Shown here piece after piece: positions 6,874-14,990 of a stretch of 28,643 nucleotides of DNA. The stretch's first letter is position 1, and each line of letters starts with the position of its first letter. A program made the translations under genes and the position numbers. Below the pieces are notes generated by a model. It worked only from the letters and a program-made list of their open reading frames with translations. It had not been told where the DNA came from and searched no databases. The DNA is from Vibrio tasmaniensis 1F-187 (GTDB lineage: Bacteria; Pseudomonadota; Gammaproteobacteria; Enterobacterales; Vibrionaceae), in contig NZ_AJZM02000054.1 in NCBI RefSeq assembly GCF_000272405.2, forward strand, positions 1 to 28,643. Direction: 5' to 3'.

Positions 6874-6914
6874 TTTTGGTTGATTGTGATCTAGCTTTGC
6901 TTTATCGAAAGCGC

Positions 6915-8546
6915 TTAAGCGATCTCAATCTTCTCAGCTTGGTTCTGCTCTACCATAGACAGTGCTAGCGCTTCTGCAGCTTTAATACCATCGATACCAG
7001 CAGATAGGATACCACCCGCGTAGCCTGCGCCTTCACCAGCAGGGAAGAAGCCCTTAAGGTTGATGCTTTGGTAGTCTTTACCACGCTTGATACATACAGG
7101 AGAAGACGTACGAGTTTCAACACCGGTTAGTAGGCCATCTGGCGTAGAGAAACCTTTGATCTTCTTCTCGAACGCTGGGATTGCTTCACGAATCGCTTCG
7201 ATAGCAAAGTCAGGCAGTGCTTTTGAAATGTCCGTTAGGTGGATACCCGGCGTGAACGATGGTTTTACTTCACCGATTTCACTTGGATCGCGACCTTTTA
7301 GGAAGTCACCAATTTTCTGTGCAGGGGCGTCGTAGTTCTCGCCACCTAGAACATAAGCGGCACTTTCTAATTCACGCTGTAAACGGATACCTGCTAGTGC
7401 GTCACCTGGGTAATCACGCTCTGGGTCGATACCCACAACGATGGCACTGTTTGCGTTACGTTCTGCACGAGAGTATTGGCTCATGCCATTGGTGACTACG
7501 CGGCCTTCTTCAGAAGTCGCTGCAACCACAGTGCCACCTGGGCACATACAGAAGCTGTATACAGTGCGGCCATTCTTACAGTGGTGTACGAGTTTGTAGT
7601 CCGCAGCACCTAGGATAGGGTTGCCCGCGTTCTTACCGAAGCGAGCTTCATCGATCATCGCTTGTTTATGTTCGATACGGAAACCAACAGAGAAAGGCTT
7701 AGCTTCCATGTAAACGCCACGTTCGTGCAGCATTTCAAACGTATCACGAGCACTGTGGCCAACAGCCAGTACTACGTGACGAGATTTAATCTCTTCACCG
7801 TTAGAAAGCGTCAAGCCAGTGATTTGACCGTCTTCCATGTGAACGTCATCAACGCGAGTGCTGAAACGGATTTCGCCACCTAGCTCAATGATAGAAGCAC
7901 GCATCTTCTCGATCATGGTAACCAGTTTAAAGGTACCGATGTGTGGCTTACTTACGTATAGGATTTCTTCAGGTGCGCCAGCAGCTACGAATTCTTCGAT
8001 TACCTTACGGCCGTAGTGCTTTGGATCTTTAACTTGGCTGTATAGTTTACCGTCAGAGAATGTACCTGCGCCACCTTCACCGAACTGTACGTTTGATTCA
8101 GTGTTCAGTGTACGCTTACGCCAGAAACCAAAGGTATCTTTCGTACGTTCACGAACTTCTTTGCCACGCTCAACGATGATTGGATTGAAGCCCATTTGAG
8201 CAAGCACTAGGCCTGCGAATAGACCACATGGGCCAAAACCGATAACCACAGGGCGCTCAGTTTGGTTCTCAACCGCTTTAGCCACGAATTTGTACTCCAT
8301 GTCAGGAGTCACCTTTACGTGCGGGTCGCTAATGAATTGCTCTAACAATTCAGCTTCGTTTTCAACGAGAACATCAAGCGTGTAGATAAGTAAGATTTTT
8401 GATTTCTTACGAGCATCGTAGCCACGTTTAAAGATATTAAAAGAAAGTACCTGATCAGAATTAATGCCAAGCTTCGCTTCAATAGCGTCTTGAATGGCTG
8501 ATTCTTCGTGGTCTAGAGGGAGTTTAATTTCGGTTAAACGTATCAT
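6915..8546 (-). CDS. NAD(P)/FAD-dependent oxidoreductase (COG2509-like)
   Basis: A 543-residue soluble flavoprotein of the FAD-dependent dehydrogenase family annotated in many bacteria without a proven substrate. An N-terminal domain of about 95 residues precedes the Rossmann dinucleotide-binding motif VVIGFGPCGLFAGL (100-113), which is followed by the acidic end of the second strand (IIVERG, 123-128). Further flavoprotein features are VQFGEGGAGTFSDGKL, the ATG-like HVVLAVGHSARDT, and the C-terminal GFFPAGEGAGYAGGI FAD-binding signature. Length is normal. The ATG at 8546 starts a protein with a conserved-looking N-terminus (MIRLTEIKLP). It is a single gene, divergent from fdxA across about 250 bases. 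The true reaction is unknown. Confidence 0.82.
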   Translation of the reverse strand: MIRLTEIKLPLDHEESAIQDAIEAKLGINSDQVLSFNIFKRGYDARKKSKILLIYTLDVLVENEAELLEQFISDPHVKVTPDMEYKFVAKAVENQTERPVVIGFGPCGLFAGLVLAQMGFNPIIVERGKEVRERTKDTFGFWRKRTLNTESNVQFGEGGAGTFSDGKLYSQVKDPKHYGRKVIEEFVAAGAPEEILYVSKPHIGTFKLVTMIEKMRASIIELGGEIRFSTRVDDVHMEDGQITGLTLSNGEEIKSRHVVLAVGHSARDTFEMLHERGVYMEAKPFSVGFRIEHKQAMIDEARFGKNAGNPILGAADYKLVHHCKNGRTVYSFCMCPGGTVVAATSEEGRVVTNGMSQYSRAERNANSAIVVGIDPERDYPGDALAGIRLQRELESAAYVLGGENYDAPAQKIGDFLKGRDPSEIGEVKPSFTPGIHLTDISKALPDFAIEAIREAIPAFEKKIKGFSTPDGLLTGVETRTSSPVCIKRGKDYQSINLKGFFPAGEGAGYAGGILSAGIDGIKAAEALALSMVEQNQAEKIEIA

Positions 8547-8800
8547 TTCGATGTCTCGTCTTTATAGGTGTCTTAGCTAGACCGCTTCTAAACGCAGAGT
8601 TTGATGAAAACGCTGATGTTGAAAGAAGCGATAAGCTCACAATGGCGCGCATTTTACGAGAAATTGATTTATCTGTCATACTAATTTGGAAACATGGAGC
8701 AAATAGACACGATATTAGAGCCGTATGATGTTGAATTTTGCCTTGGGATGAGTATTATCCTCCATTCTTCAATTTTGACTAACTTATAGAGCAGAGCATC

Positions 8801-9124
8801 ATGGCATTTGTCGTAGGCGATAACTGTATTCAATGTAAATACACGGACTGTGTGGCGGTATGCCCCGCAGATGCGTTCCATGAAGGCCCGAATTTCATGG
8901 TAATCAACCCAATCGAATGCATTGATTGTGGTTTATGTGTACCTGAATGCGATGCTCAAGCGATCTTCCAAGAAGATGATCTGCCAGAAGATCAAAAGAT
9001 CTTTATTGAAGTGAATGTCGAGCTTGCCGAAATCTGGCCGGTACAAACTGAAGTCAAAGCACCGATGGATGAAGCTGAAAAGTGGAATGGTGTCGCTGAT
9101 AAGTTGGCAATGCTAGAAAAGTAA
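8801..9124 (+). CDS. fdxA: Seven-iron ferredoxin FdxA
   Basis: A 107-residue low-potential electron carrier with one [3Fe-4S] and one [4Fe-4S] cluster. The ligand pattern of the Azotobacter ferredoxin I family is complete: C9, C12, C17 and C21 in [14 protein letters not shown], and C40, C43, C46 and C50 in [11 protein letters not shown]. By family analogy C9, C17 and C50 bind the three-iron cluster and C21, C40, C43 and C46 the four-iron cluster. The C-terminal 50 residues are acidic, as usual for FdxA. The ATG at 8801 follows a GAGCAGAG sequence. It is a single gene ended by a strong terminator. The physiological partner is not evident from the neighbours. Confidence 0.93.
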   Translation: MAFVVGDNCIQCKYTDCVAVCPADAFHEGPNFMVINPIECIDCGLCVPECDAQAIFQEDDLPEDQKIFIEVNVELAEIWPVQTEVKAPMDEAEKWNGVADKLAMLEK

Positions 9125-9144
9125 TTGTTGAAAAGAACTCAAAT

Positions 9145-9182
9145 AAAAAGGCGTACTGATTTAATCAATACGCCTTTTTTAA
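9145..9182. terminator. Intrinsic terminator between fdxA and the SpoU methyltransferase gene
   Basis: The stem AAAAAGGCGTA / TACGCCTTTTT is followed by further T residues on the plus strand and has A residues on the other side, so it can serve both convergent genes. Confidence 0.88.
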
Positions 9183-9221
9183 TATCTGAGCAGTGTCGAC
9201 TGGCTCGTTAGCTTATGAAAT

Positions 9222-9956
9222 TTAGCTATGCTGACGACGCATGTTGTCGAGAATAATGCCTGTCGCCATTGCTACGTTCAGAGACTCTGCGCCACCGAAT
9301 GCAGGAATCGTAATCTTATCCGTTACGTATTTAGCCGCATGTTCACGAATGCCGTGAGACTCGCTGCCCATTAGCAAAATGCCATTGGCAGTAAATTCTG
9401 TCTTATGAACACTTTCGCCTTCTAAGAACGCGCCGTAAACCGGTAGGTTCGCTTGTTCTAAATAAGCAGGTAAGTCTGTTTGGCTTACGTGTACTCGGCC
9501 AAAGCTGCCCATGGTCGCGCTGATCGTTTTCGGGTTGTATGGGTCTGCACAATCGCTGCTCGCAACGATATGCTTAATGCCATACCAGTCTGCTACGCGA
9601 ATAATCGTACCTAGGTTGCCCGGATCAGATACACCATCCAGTGCAATCATTAACTCAGTAGCTTTTGGTAATTCAAACGTTGGGATCTCAACAACAGCAA
9701 TCGCCGCATTGTTACTCACCAAAGTACTCGCTTTGGTTAGGTCATCTAGTGAAGCTTCAACACAATCAAACTCAAACAGTGAAGCGTGATTTTCAGATAA
9801 GAAATCAGCGGTAGCAAAGACGTTCTTCACGACTAAGTCACTATTGAACAGCTCAAGAACGTTCTTTTCACCTTGAACTAGAAACAAGCCGTGGGCTTTA
9901 CGTTGTTTCTTTTGGCCCAAAGCACGAAGGAGTTTTAATTGTTTTTTTGAAATCAT
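9222..9956 (-). CDS. TrmH/SpoU-family RNA 2'-O-methyltransferase
   Basis: A 244-residue SPOUT enzyme that should transfer methyl groups from S-adenosylmethionine to a ribose 2'-OH of rRNA or tRNA. The three trefoil-knot motifs are present: DPGNLGTIIR (111-120), LLMGSESHGI (194-203) and ESLNVAMATGI (224-234). N120-like and R120 residues of motif 1 are intact. The N-terminal 90 residues form the small substrate-binding domain (KAHGLFLVQGEKNV) typical of the RlmB/TsnR branch. Which nucleotide is modified cannot be read from sequence; 23S rRNA is the commonest target of this architecture. The ATG at 9956 gives the expected basic N-terminus (MISKKQLKLLRALGQKKQRK). It appears monocistronic. Confidence 0.87.
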   Translation of the reverse strand: MISKKQLKLLRALGQKKQRKAHGLFLVQGEKNVLELFNSDLVVKNVFATADFLSENHASLFEFDCVEASLDDLTKASTLVSNNAAIAVVEIPTFELPKATELMIALDGVSDPGNLGTIIRVADWYGIKHIVASSDCADPYNPKTISATMGSFGRVHVSQTDLPAYLEQANLPVYGAFLEGESVHKTEFTANGILLMGSESHGIREHAAKYVTDKITIPAFGGAESLNVAMATGIILDNMRRQHS

Positions 9957-10057
9957 GTTTTTATCCTAGATATAAGCCCGCGCATTATAGAGCAAAGGTT
10001 GGATAACCAAAAGCGTGATAACTCAATGCGATCCACTAAAAAGCAAAAGCAACCCAC

Positions 10058-10090
10058 TTAAAAAAGAAAAGCGCACTAAATAGCGCGCTC
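10058..10090 (-). terminator. Terminator of the aldo/keto reductase gene
   Basis: On the minus strand AGCGC-G-CTA pairs with TAG-T-GCGCT (one wobble pair), followed by a T-rich tract with one C. It lies about 60 bases after the stop codon. Confidence 0.65.
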
Positions 10091-10147
10091 TTATCTGAAT
10101 TACTCATCTAATATTAAGCTGAACCCAAGATTAGCTGACCTGTATGA

Positions 10148-11200
10148 TTAATATGGGGCAGGGTAGCGCTTAAACACTGTGTTGATATCAGTAAGGATCT
10201 CTTCTGACAACGGTTTGCTGAACGCTGCTACGTTCTCTTTCAGTTGTTCCATGGTGGTTGCGCCAATAATAGTGGAGGTGACACCATCAACTTGATTACA
10301 CCACGCTAATGCTAGTTGGCTCGGTGTAAACCCGTGAGCGTTCGCAACTTCGACATATCCTTTTACGGCTTCATTGGCAGACTCAGTGTCGCGGAAAATG
10401 CCTTTACGCTGCATGTAAGTCCAGCGGCTGCCTTCTGGTCTCGCACCATCAATGTATTTGCCACTCAGCATGCCCGCTGCTAACGGTGACCATGGTAGGT
10501 AGGCGACGTCTTCATGCACACAGTTTTCAATCAAATAAGGCCAGTCTTTCGCGTGCAGCAGGCTAAATTCATTCTGAATAGAGACCATTCGCGGTAAATC
10601 ATGCTTCTCACTGAGCTTAAGGTAAGTGTTAATACCCCAAGTGGTGTCATCAGACAAACCAACATGACGGACTTTTCCTGCTTTAATGCAGCTCGCCAGT
10701 GCTTGGAGGATCTCTAGCATCTCCGCTTCATGCTGCTTTCTGTCGATATCACTGAATCGAATATGATTCGGGAAATGTTTGCCAAAGTGAGGCGTCGTTC
10801 GGTTTGGCCAATGCAATTGGTAAAGGTCGATATAGTCCGTTTGTAAACGCGCTAATGAAGCGTCAACCGCTGCAATTACAGCTTCCCCCGTGATTGGCCC
10901 GCCATCTCGAACCCAAGGCAATCCCGGGCCTGCGATTTTGCTGGCGATGATGACTTCTTGGCGGCGCTGCGGATTGCGAGCTAACCAGTTACCTATGATT
11001 GCTTCCGTTTTACCGTAGGTGTCTGGAGACGGTGGTACTGCGTACATCTCTGCGGTATCGATAAAGTTAATACCTTGGCTTAGCGAGTATTCGATTTGTT
11101 GGTCAGCTTGTTGTTGCGTATTTTGCAGCCCCCAAGTCATGCTGCCAAGGCAGATTCGGGAAACGGGAATTTGACTACTTCCTAGTTTTGAGTATTCCAT
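10148..11200 (-). CDS. Tas-like NADPH-dependent aldo/keto reductase
   Basis: With the start at 11200 the protein has 350 residues, the size of E. coli Tas. The AKR catalytic tetrad is complete: D48 (FIDTAEMY), Y53, K88 (ASKIAG) and H130 (LYQLHW). The Tas-like stretches NFIDTAEMYAVPPSPDTYGK and YIDLYQLHWPNRT, and the C-terminal IIGATTMEQLKENV cofactor-binding segment, are clear. It should reduce carbonyl compounds with NADPH in the cytoplasm; the substrate is unknown. The frame stays open to 11389, but the 63 extra residues resemble nothing in the family. ATG 11200 has an AGGAA ribosome site and yields the family N-terminus MEYSKLGSSQIPVSRICLGS. It is a single gene with its own terminator. Confidence 0.9.
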   Translation of the reverse strand: MEYSKLGSSQIPVSRICLGSMTWGLQNTQQQADQQIEYSLSQGINFIDTAEMYAVPPSPDTYGKTEAIIGNWLARNPQRRQEVIIASKIAGPGLPWVRDGGPITGEAVIAAVDASLARLQTDYIDLYQLHWPNRTTPHFGKHFPNHIRFSDIDRKQHEAEMLEILQALASCIKAGKVRHVGLSDDTTWGINTYLKLSEKHDLPRMVSIQNEFSLLHAKDWPYLIENCVHEDVAYLPWSPLAAGMLSGKYIDGARPEGSRWTYMQRKGIFRDTESANEAVKGYVEVANAHGFTPSQLALAWCNQVDGVTSTIIGATTMEQLKENVAAFSKPLSEEILTDINTVFKRYPAPY

Positions 11201-11473
11201 TAAATTCGGGGTTCCTGTAGTGAGGCTCGTTAGTGCTCGCAGTGTGGATATTGAAAAAGGGCGAGTGAGGAATGAAAACGAATATAAATTATTAGCACAA
11301 AATGGCAACACAGGGTATGGCTTGGGCAAGTTTAATGAGTCATTTCTCATTGCAACAAATGAGTCTGCTTTATGATTGAGAAGCAACATACAAAAGACGC
11401 GATAGATAACAAGGTGTTAATAGATCAGGCGCCTGAATGAAGCTGCATTTGAATAGGAGAAAGGTCCAGAGAC

Positions 11474-11512
11474 AAAAGAGCTCTACATCAAAGTGAAGTA
11501 GAGCTCTTTTTT
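11474..11512. terminator. Perfect 13-bp stem terminator
   Basis: AAAAGAGCTCTAC pairs perfectly with GTAGAGCTCTTTT around an 11-base loop, with T runs on both strands. It lies 36 bases after the stop codon of the 48-codon minus-strand gene at 11549-11695 and so probably ends that transcript. Confidence 0.75.
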
Positions 11513-11548
11513 AGGGGTTCTATAAACAAGTTCTGAGTATTGATTAAG

Positions 11549-11695
11549 TTACGAGGTCGCGTTGGTGTCAAACCCACCTTGAGATTGCGCCTGTCTTAGA
11601 GCTTCCTGCCTTTGAACTTCTTTCTCAGTTAATGCTGGTTGAAGTGTTTCCTCAGAGGCTTGAGGAGAGAAAATGAAATATTTATTAATCGTCAT
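11549..11695 (-). CDS. Small hypothetical protein (48 residues)
   Basis: A short reading frame of 48 codons. The ATG at 11695 follows GGAG at about 8 bases, and a terminator hairpin lies 36 bases after the stop, so it has the parts of a single-gene transcript. The product starts MTINKYFIFSPQ and continues with a Gln-, Glu- and Ala-rich helical stretch (TEKEVQRQEALRQAQSQGG). It has no signal peptide, membrane segment or Cys. I do not recognise a family. It is divergent from pepT, with 350 bases between them. Confidence 0.5.
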   Translation of the reverse strand: MTINKYFIFSPQASEETLQPALTEKEVQRQEALRQAQSQGGFDTNATS

Positions 11696-12045
11696 AACTG
11701 TGTCTCCGTGTAACGTATGACAGATTCTGCATCAAGGATAAATTGTGATCATCAGCCACTTTGTACTTTTTTTAGGCTGAGAGCGGAGGGCGTAGAATGC
11801 GTACAAAGCGATCGCTTATCATCCGTATGCAATGTTGAACTGACGAAACCCTCTTGCTTTCAAGTATAGGAAGCTCGTCTAATTTCGCACAATAATGATT
11901 TAGAGCAATTACATACATGGTCAGGGGCGTAAGATGAAAAGCCTCGCGACTGACTCTGCGTACGTATTTACTTAACAATGCCTCGCTTATTTACATGAAT
12001 AATAAAGTCAGTAAATCAATTACTTAATCCATGGTGAGATGAATT
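11696..12045. other. Spacer between the small gene and pepT
   Basis: 350 bases between divergent genes. It should hold both promoters. A 68-codon minus-strand frame at 11772-11978 starts with TTG and lacks a ribosome site, so I do not accept it. GGTGAGATGA just before 12046 provides the pepT ribosome site. No repeat or RNA gene is recognised. Confidence 0.4.
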
Positions 12046-13278
12046 ATGGAAAAGCTTGTCGAACGTTTTCTGAATTACGTTACTTTTGATACTAAATCCG
12101 ATCCTTCTAATCAGCAATGCCCAAGTTCACCGGGTCAAATCACGTTTGCTGAAGCCTTAAAGTCAGAATTGATTGCATTAGAGTTAGTTGATGTTTCTTT
12201 AGATGAAAATGGCTATTTGATGGCGAAACTGCCGTCGAATGTCGATTATCCAGTGCCTGCGCTTGGCTTTGTGGCGCATATGGATACCGCTCCTGATGCT
12301 TCAGGAGCAAATGTGAAACCACAAGTGATTAAAGATTACCTAGGTGGAACGATTGAATTAGGTGAAAGTGGCGAGAGTTTGAACCCAAGCCAATACCCAG
12401 ACCTTGATTCTTTACATGGTCACGACCTTATTACGACTGACGGCACAACTCTGCTTGGTGCCGATAACAAAGCGGGCATCGCTGAAATCATCAGTGCGAT
12501 TGCTTACCTGAAAGCGAATCCAGACATCAAACACGGCGACATCTGCATTGGTTTCACACCGGATGAAGAGATTGGCCGCGGTGCGAACCTGTTTGACGTT
12601 GAAAAATTTGGCGCCGAGTGGGCGTATACCATTGATGGTGGGCCAGTAGGGGAGTTGGAATTTGAGAACTTTAATGCCACGAGCGCTGATGTTATCTGTC
12701 ATGGTGTGAACGTTCACCCAGGTACCGCCAAAGGTAAAATGGTGAACTCAATGAACATTGCAGCGCAATTCCAACTGATGATGCCTGCGCAAGAAACACC
12801 AGAGTGCACAGAAGGTTATGAAGGTTTTTACCACCTGAAATCAGCTGAAATGGGTGTGGCTCGCTCTGAACTGGGATACATCATCCGTGATTTTGAACGT
12901 GAGGGTGTAGAAGCGCGTAAGGCATTCATGCAACAGAAAGTGGATGAGCTGAATGAGCGTCTTGAGAAAGGCCGTGTTGAGCTGGTGCTAACCGATAGCT
13001 ACTTCAATATGAAAGAGATGGTTGAACCGCATCAACATATTATTGAATTAGCGAAGCAAGCGATGATTGAGTGTGATGTTGAGCCAATGATCAAGCCTAT
13101 CCGAGGTGGTACAGACGGTGCTCGCTTATCTTTCATGGGGCTACCGTGTCCGAATATCTTTACCGGTGGCTACAACTTCCACGGTATTCATGAGTTCATT
13201 ACCATTCAAGGCATGGAACAAGCGGTAGAAGTGATCGTGAAACTCTCTCAACGTACCGCTATTCACTATCAAAAATAG
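12046..13278 (+). CDS. pepT: Peptidase T (tripeptide aminopeptidase)
   Basis: A 410-residue zinc aminopeptidase of the M20 family that removes N-terminal residues from tripeptides in the cytoplasm. The di-zinc site is complete as far as can be read: H78 with catalytic D80 in [11 protein letters not shown]140 in LLGADNKAG, the base E174 followed by E175 in TPDEEIGRG, and D197 in YTIDGGP. The last ligand is a His in NFHGIHEF near the C-terminus. PepT-specific strings such as [12 protein letters not shown] are present and the length matches E. coli PepT. The ATG at 12046 follows a GGTGAG ribosome site and gives the family start [13 protein letters not shown] short hairpin follows the stop codon, and the DM13 gene begins 76 bases downstream. 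Confidence 0.95.
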   Translation: MEKLVERFLNYVTFDTKSDPSNQQCPSSPGQITFAEALKSELIALELVDVSLDENGYLMAKLPSNVDYPVPALGFVAHMDTAPDASGANVKPQVIKDYLGGTIELGESGESLNPSQYPDLDSLHGHDLITTDGTTLLGADNKAGIAEIISAIAYLKANPDIKHGDICIGFTPDEEIGRGANLFDVEKFGAEWAYTIDGGPVGELEFENFNATSADVICHGVNVHPGTAKGKMVNSMNIAAQFQLMMPAQETPECTEGYEGFYHLKSAEMGVARSELGYIIRDFEREGVEARKAFMQQKVDELNERLEKGRVELVLTDSYFNMKEMVEPHQHIIELAKQAMIECDVEPMIKPIRGGTDGARLSFMGLPCPNIFTGGYNFHGIHEFITIQGMEQAVEVIVKLSQRTAIHYQK

Positions 13279-13310
13279 CCGTCTAAAACGCGATATCTCT
13301 TTGTATTTTT

Positions 13311-13335
13311 GAGAGTATTCATTAATACTCTCTTT
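13311..13335 (+). terminator. Hairpin after pepT
   Basis: A perfect 9-bp stem GAGAGTATT / AATACTCTC with a CATT loop and only three T residues behind it. Probably a weak terminator or attenuator that lets some pepT transcript reach the DM13 gene. Confidence 0.5.
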
Positions 13336-13354
13336 AAGTATAAGGGAGTACGCG

Positions 13355-13822
13355 ATGAAAAAGTTAGTTTTACTTTGCACCCACTTAGCCGTGGGTGCTT
13401 TTGGTTTTGGGCTTGGTGTCTATGCACTACCTATCTTGATTGAGCCTGATTCTCCTTCCTCAAGTTCTGTTGAAGCGATCAGTCAGCAGGCGATCTATAC
13501 AGGTGAGTTCACCAAAGACCGACAAGACAGTGACTTTTTGCATTGGGGAGAGGGCATCGTCTCTGTCTCTGAAAGTGCGATAGCTTTTGAAGGTGAATTG
13601 GCGCCGGGGCCGGATTATAAGGTTTACCTATCACCTAAGTTTATTGAAACCGAACAGGCATTCAATGACAGCAAGAGTGAGTTACTGAGAGTCGGAGATG
13701 TAAAAACATTCGACCGATTTATGGTTAACCTCCCAGAAGGTACTGATCTTAATCGATTTAATACCGTTGTGATTTGGTGTGAAACTTTTGGCCAATTTAT
13801 TACTTCTGCCAAGATAAAATGA
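13355..13822 (+). CDS. Membrane-anchored DM13-domain protein
   Basis: 155 residues: an N-terminal hydrophobic segment (about 5-29) that is either a signal anchor or an uncleaved signal peptide, then a Ser-rich linker, then a DM13 domain exposed to the periplasm. DM13 features are GPDYKVYLSP (about 85-94), LLRVGDVKTFDRF and the end VVIWCETFGQFITSA with the single conserved Cys. DM13 domains have been proposed to have redox or electron-transfer roles, but this is unproven for bacterial single-domain forms. The gene follows pepT and is followed by a palindromic repeat and a terminator. An ATG preceded by AAGGGAG fixes the start. Confidence 0.8.
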   Translation: MKKLVLLCTHLAVGAFGFGLGVYALPILIEPDSPSSSSVEAISQQAIYTGEFTKDRQDSDFLHWGEGIVSVSESAIAFEGELAPGPDYKVYLSPKFIETEQAFNDSKSELLRVGDVKTFDRFMVNLPEGTDLNRFNTVVIWCETFGQFITSAKIK

Positions 13823-13831
13823 TAGCCTTAC

Positions 13832-13886
13832 TAGGGCGTGTTGATCCTTCGAACAAAATTTAACCGCGAAAGGTCAACGCGCCCTA
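13832..13886. repeat. 55-bp palindromic repeat (TAGGGCGTGTTGATC family), copy 1
   Basis: The ends TAGGGCGTGTTGATCCTTCG and CGAAAGGTCAACGCGCCCTA are 20-base inverted repeats (17 of 20 pair) around a 15-base A/T-rich centre. It carries no gene. A second copy starts at 28625 at the window edge. The form suggests a miniature inverted-repeat element or insertion-sequence ends brought together. Confidence 0.7.
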
Positions 13887-13906
13887 ATAGCTGATAAAAG
13901 CATGAA

Positions 13907-13937
13907 AAGGAGCGCTCTATTTTTGAGTGCTTTTTTA
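13907..13937 (+). terminator. Terminator downstream of the DM13 gene
   Basis: AGCGCTC pairs with GAGTGCT (one G-T pair) around a short T-rich loop, followed by TTTTTT. It lies beyond the palindromic repeat. Confidence 0.65.
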
Positions 13938-13963
13938 TAATGCGTTTATTGGATTGAGTCAGT

Positions 13964-14008
13964 CGCTGTAAAGCTCATCGCTTTAATGCTCGTCGTTATA
14001 AAGCTTAA
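13964..14008 (+). repeat. Three tandem degenerate 15-base repeats upstream of the MscS-like gene
   Basis: CGCTGTAAAGCTCAT, CGCTTTAATGCTCGT and CGTTATAAAGCTTAA stand directly in tandem, ending 25 bases before the ATG at 14034. The role is unknown; they could be a regulator-binding array or a replication-slippage product. Confidence 0.5.
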
Positions 14009-14033
14009 TTGTTGTAATACAAAGGAATAAATA

Positions 14034-14875
14034 ATGGAAAAGATGTGGCAAGTAATAGATTTCTTACTCGCTAATAAGTTTATTTTTAGTGTGCTGATCA
14101 TCTGCATTATATTAATAATCCGACGAATCACTTTGTCTCGAATCCGTGGTGATGTCGCTTTTCTTAGTGAAGACCAACGTAACTGGATGTCACGTACCAA
14201 AAACGGCACATTCGCGATTATTGTTGTGACGTTATTCGTGCTGTGGAAATCCGAAATCAGCGAATTTGCGCTGTCTGTTACCGCTATTGCGGTTGCGATA
14301 GTCGTGGCCTCAAAAGAGATCATTCTCTGTTTTACTGGCTCTATTCAGCGTGCGAGTTCTCGCTCATTTCGAATTGGTGATTGGATTGAAGTGGGCAAAA
14401 TCAGCGGTGAGGTGATTGAGCACAACTTGATGGCGACTGTGATTCAAGAAATCGATTTGTATCATGGGCATATCACTTCACTGGCAAGACTGCCACGCTG
14501 CCTAATAGCATGTTCTTCACTTATCCGGTAAAGAACCTCAACTTCATGAAGCGCTATGTTTATCATAACTTTTTTGTGACGGTGAAAGACTTTGTAAACC
14601 TATACCCTATGGTGCCGGGTCTTATCGTGAAAATTGAAGAGCATTGTGAAGAGTTTATCGATGTTGCCCGTCGTTACAATGGTGTGATTGAGAAGCACGC
14701 TGGGGTTGACCTTCCTGGCTCTGAACCGCACATTCATATCACGAGCAGCTCAACGGGTGAGCAAGAAGTCCACTTTATGATCTTCTGCCCGACAGAGAAA
14801 GCGATTCACCTTGAACAGGATATCCGTAAAGATTTCATGGAAGCTTACGCGTTGGCATTTCCCTCAAGTGACTAA
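14034..14875 (+). pseudogene. MscS-family mechanosensitive channel gene, broken by a one-base frameshift
   Basis: Two overlapping frames together make one MscS-type protein of about 280 residues. The first (14034 onward) carries the N-terminal membrane segments (FIFSVLIICIILIIRR, FAIIVVTLFVLW), the pore helix region (SVTAIAVAIVVASKE) and the start of the beta domain (FRIGDWIEVGKISGEV). It reads through IDLYHG and then goes out of frame. The second frame, open from at least 14471, continues YHFTGKTATLPNSMFFTYPV, including the conserved PN turn, to the stop at 14875. One missing base near 14469-14471 (CA for CAA) restores YHGQYHF. The spot is not a homopolymer. So it is a recent pseudogene, a sequencing error or a phase variant; the rest of the gene looks intact. 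MscS channels release solutes on osmotic downshock. An AAAGGAATAA sequence precedes the ATG. Confidence 0.8.
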
Positions 14876-14908
14876 TACGATGCTGGAAGCTAACAAGTCC
14901 GAATAAAA

Positions 14909-14947
14909 AGAAAGCCGAGAGCGATAATATCGACTCTCGGCTTTTTT
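14909..14947. terminator. Terminator between the MscS-like gene and the dCMP deaminase gene
   Basis: AAAGCCGAGAG pairs with CTCTCGGCTTT around a 12-base loop and is followed by more T residues. It serves the convergent genes. Confidence 0.88.
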
Positions 14948-14990
14948 GTATTTGAGATCTAGACTTAGACCTGAGACCTAGCGTTAGAGA

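Noticed and set aside
11201..11389. N-terminal extension of the aldo/keto reductase
   Set aside because: The 63 residues do not resemble the family, while ATG 11200 has a ribosome site and gives the expected N-terminus.
11772..11978. 68-codon minus-strand reading frame before pepT
   Set aside because: It starts with TTG, has no ribosome site, and its composition shows no recognisable protein character.
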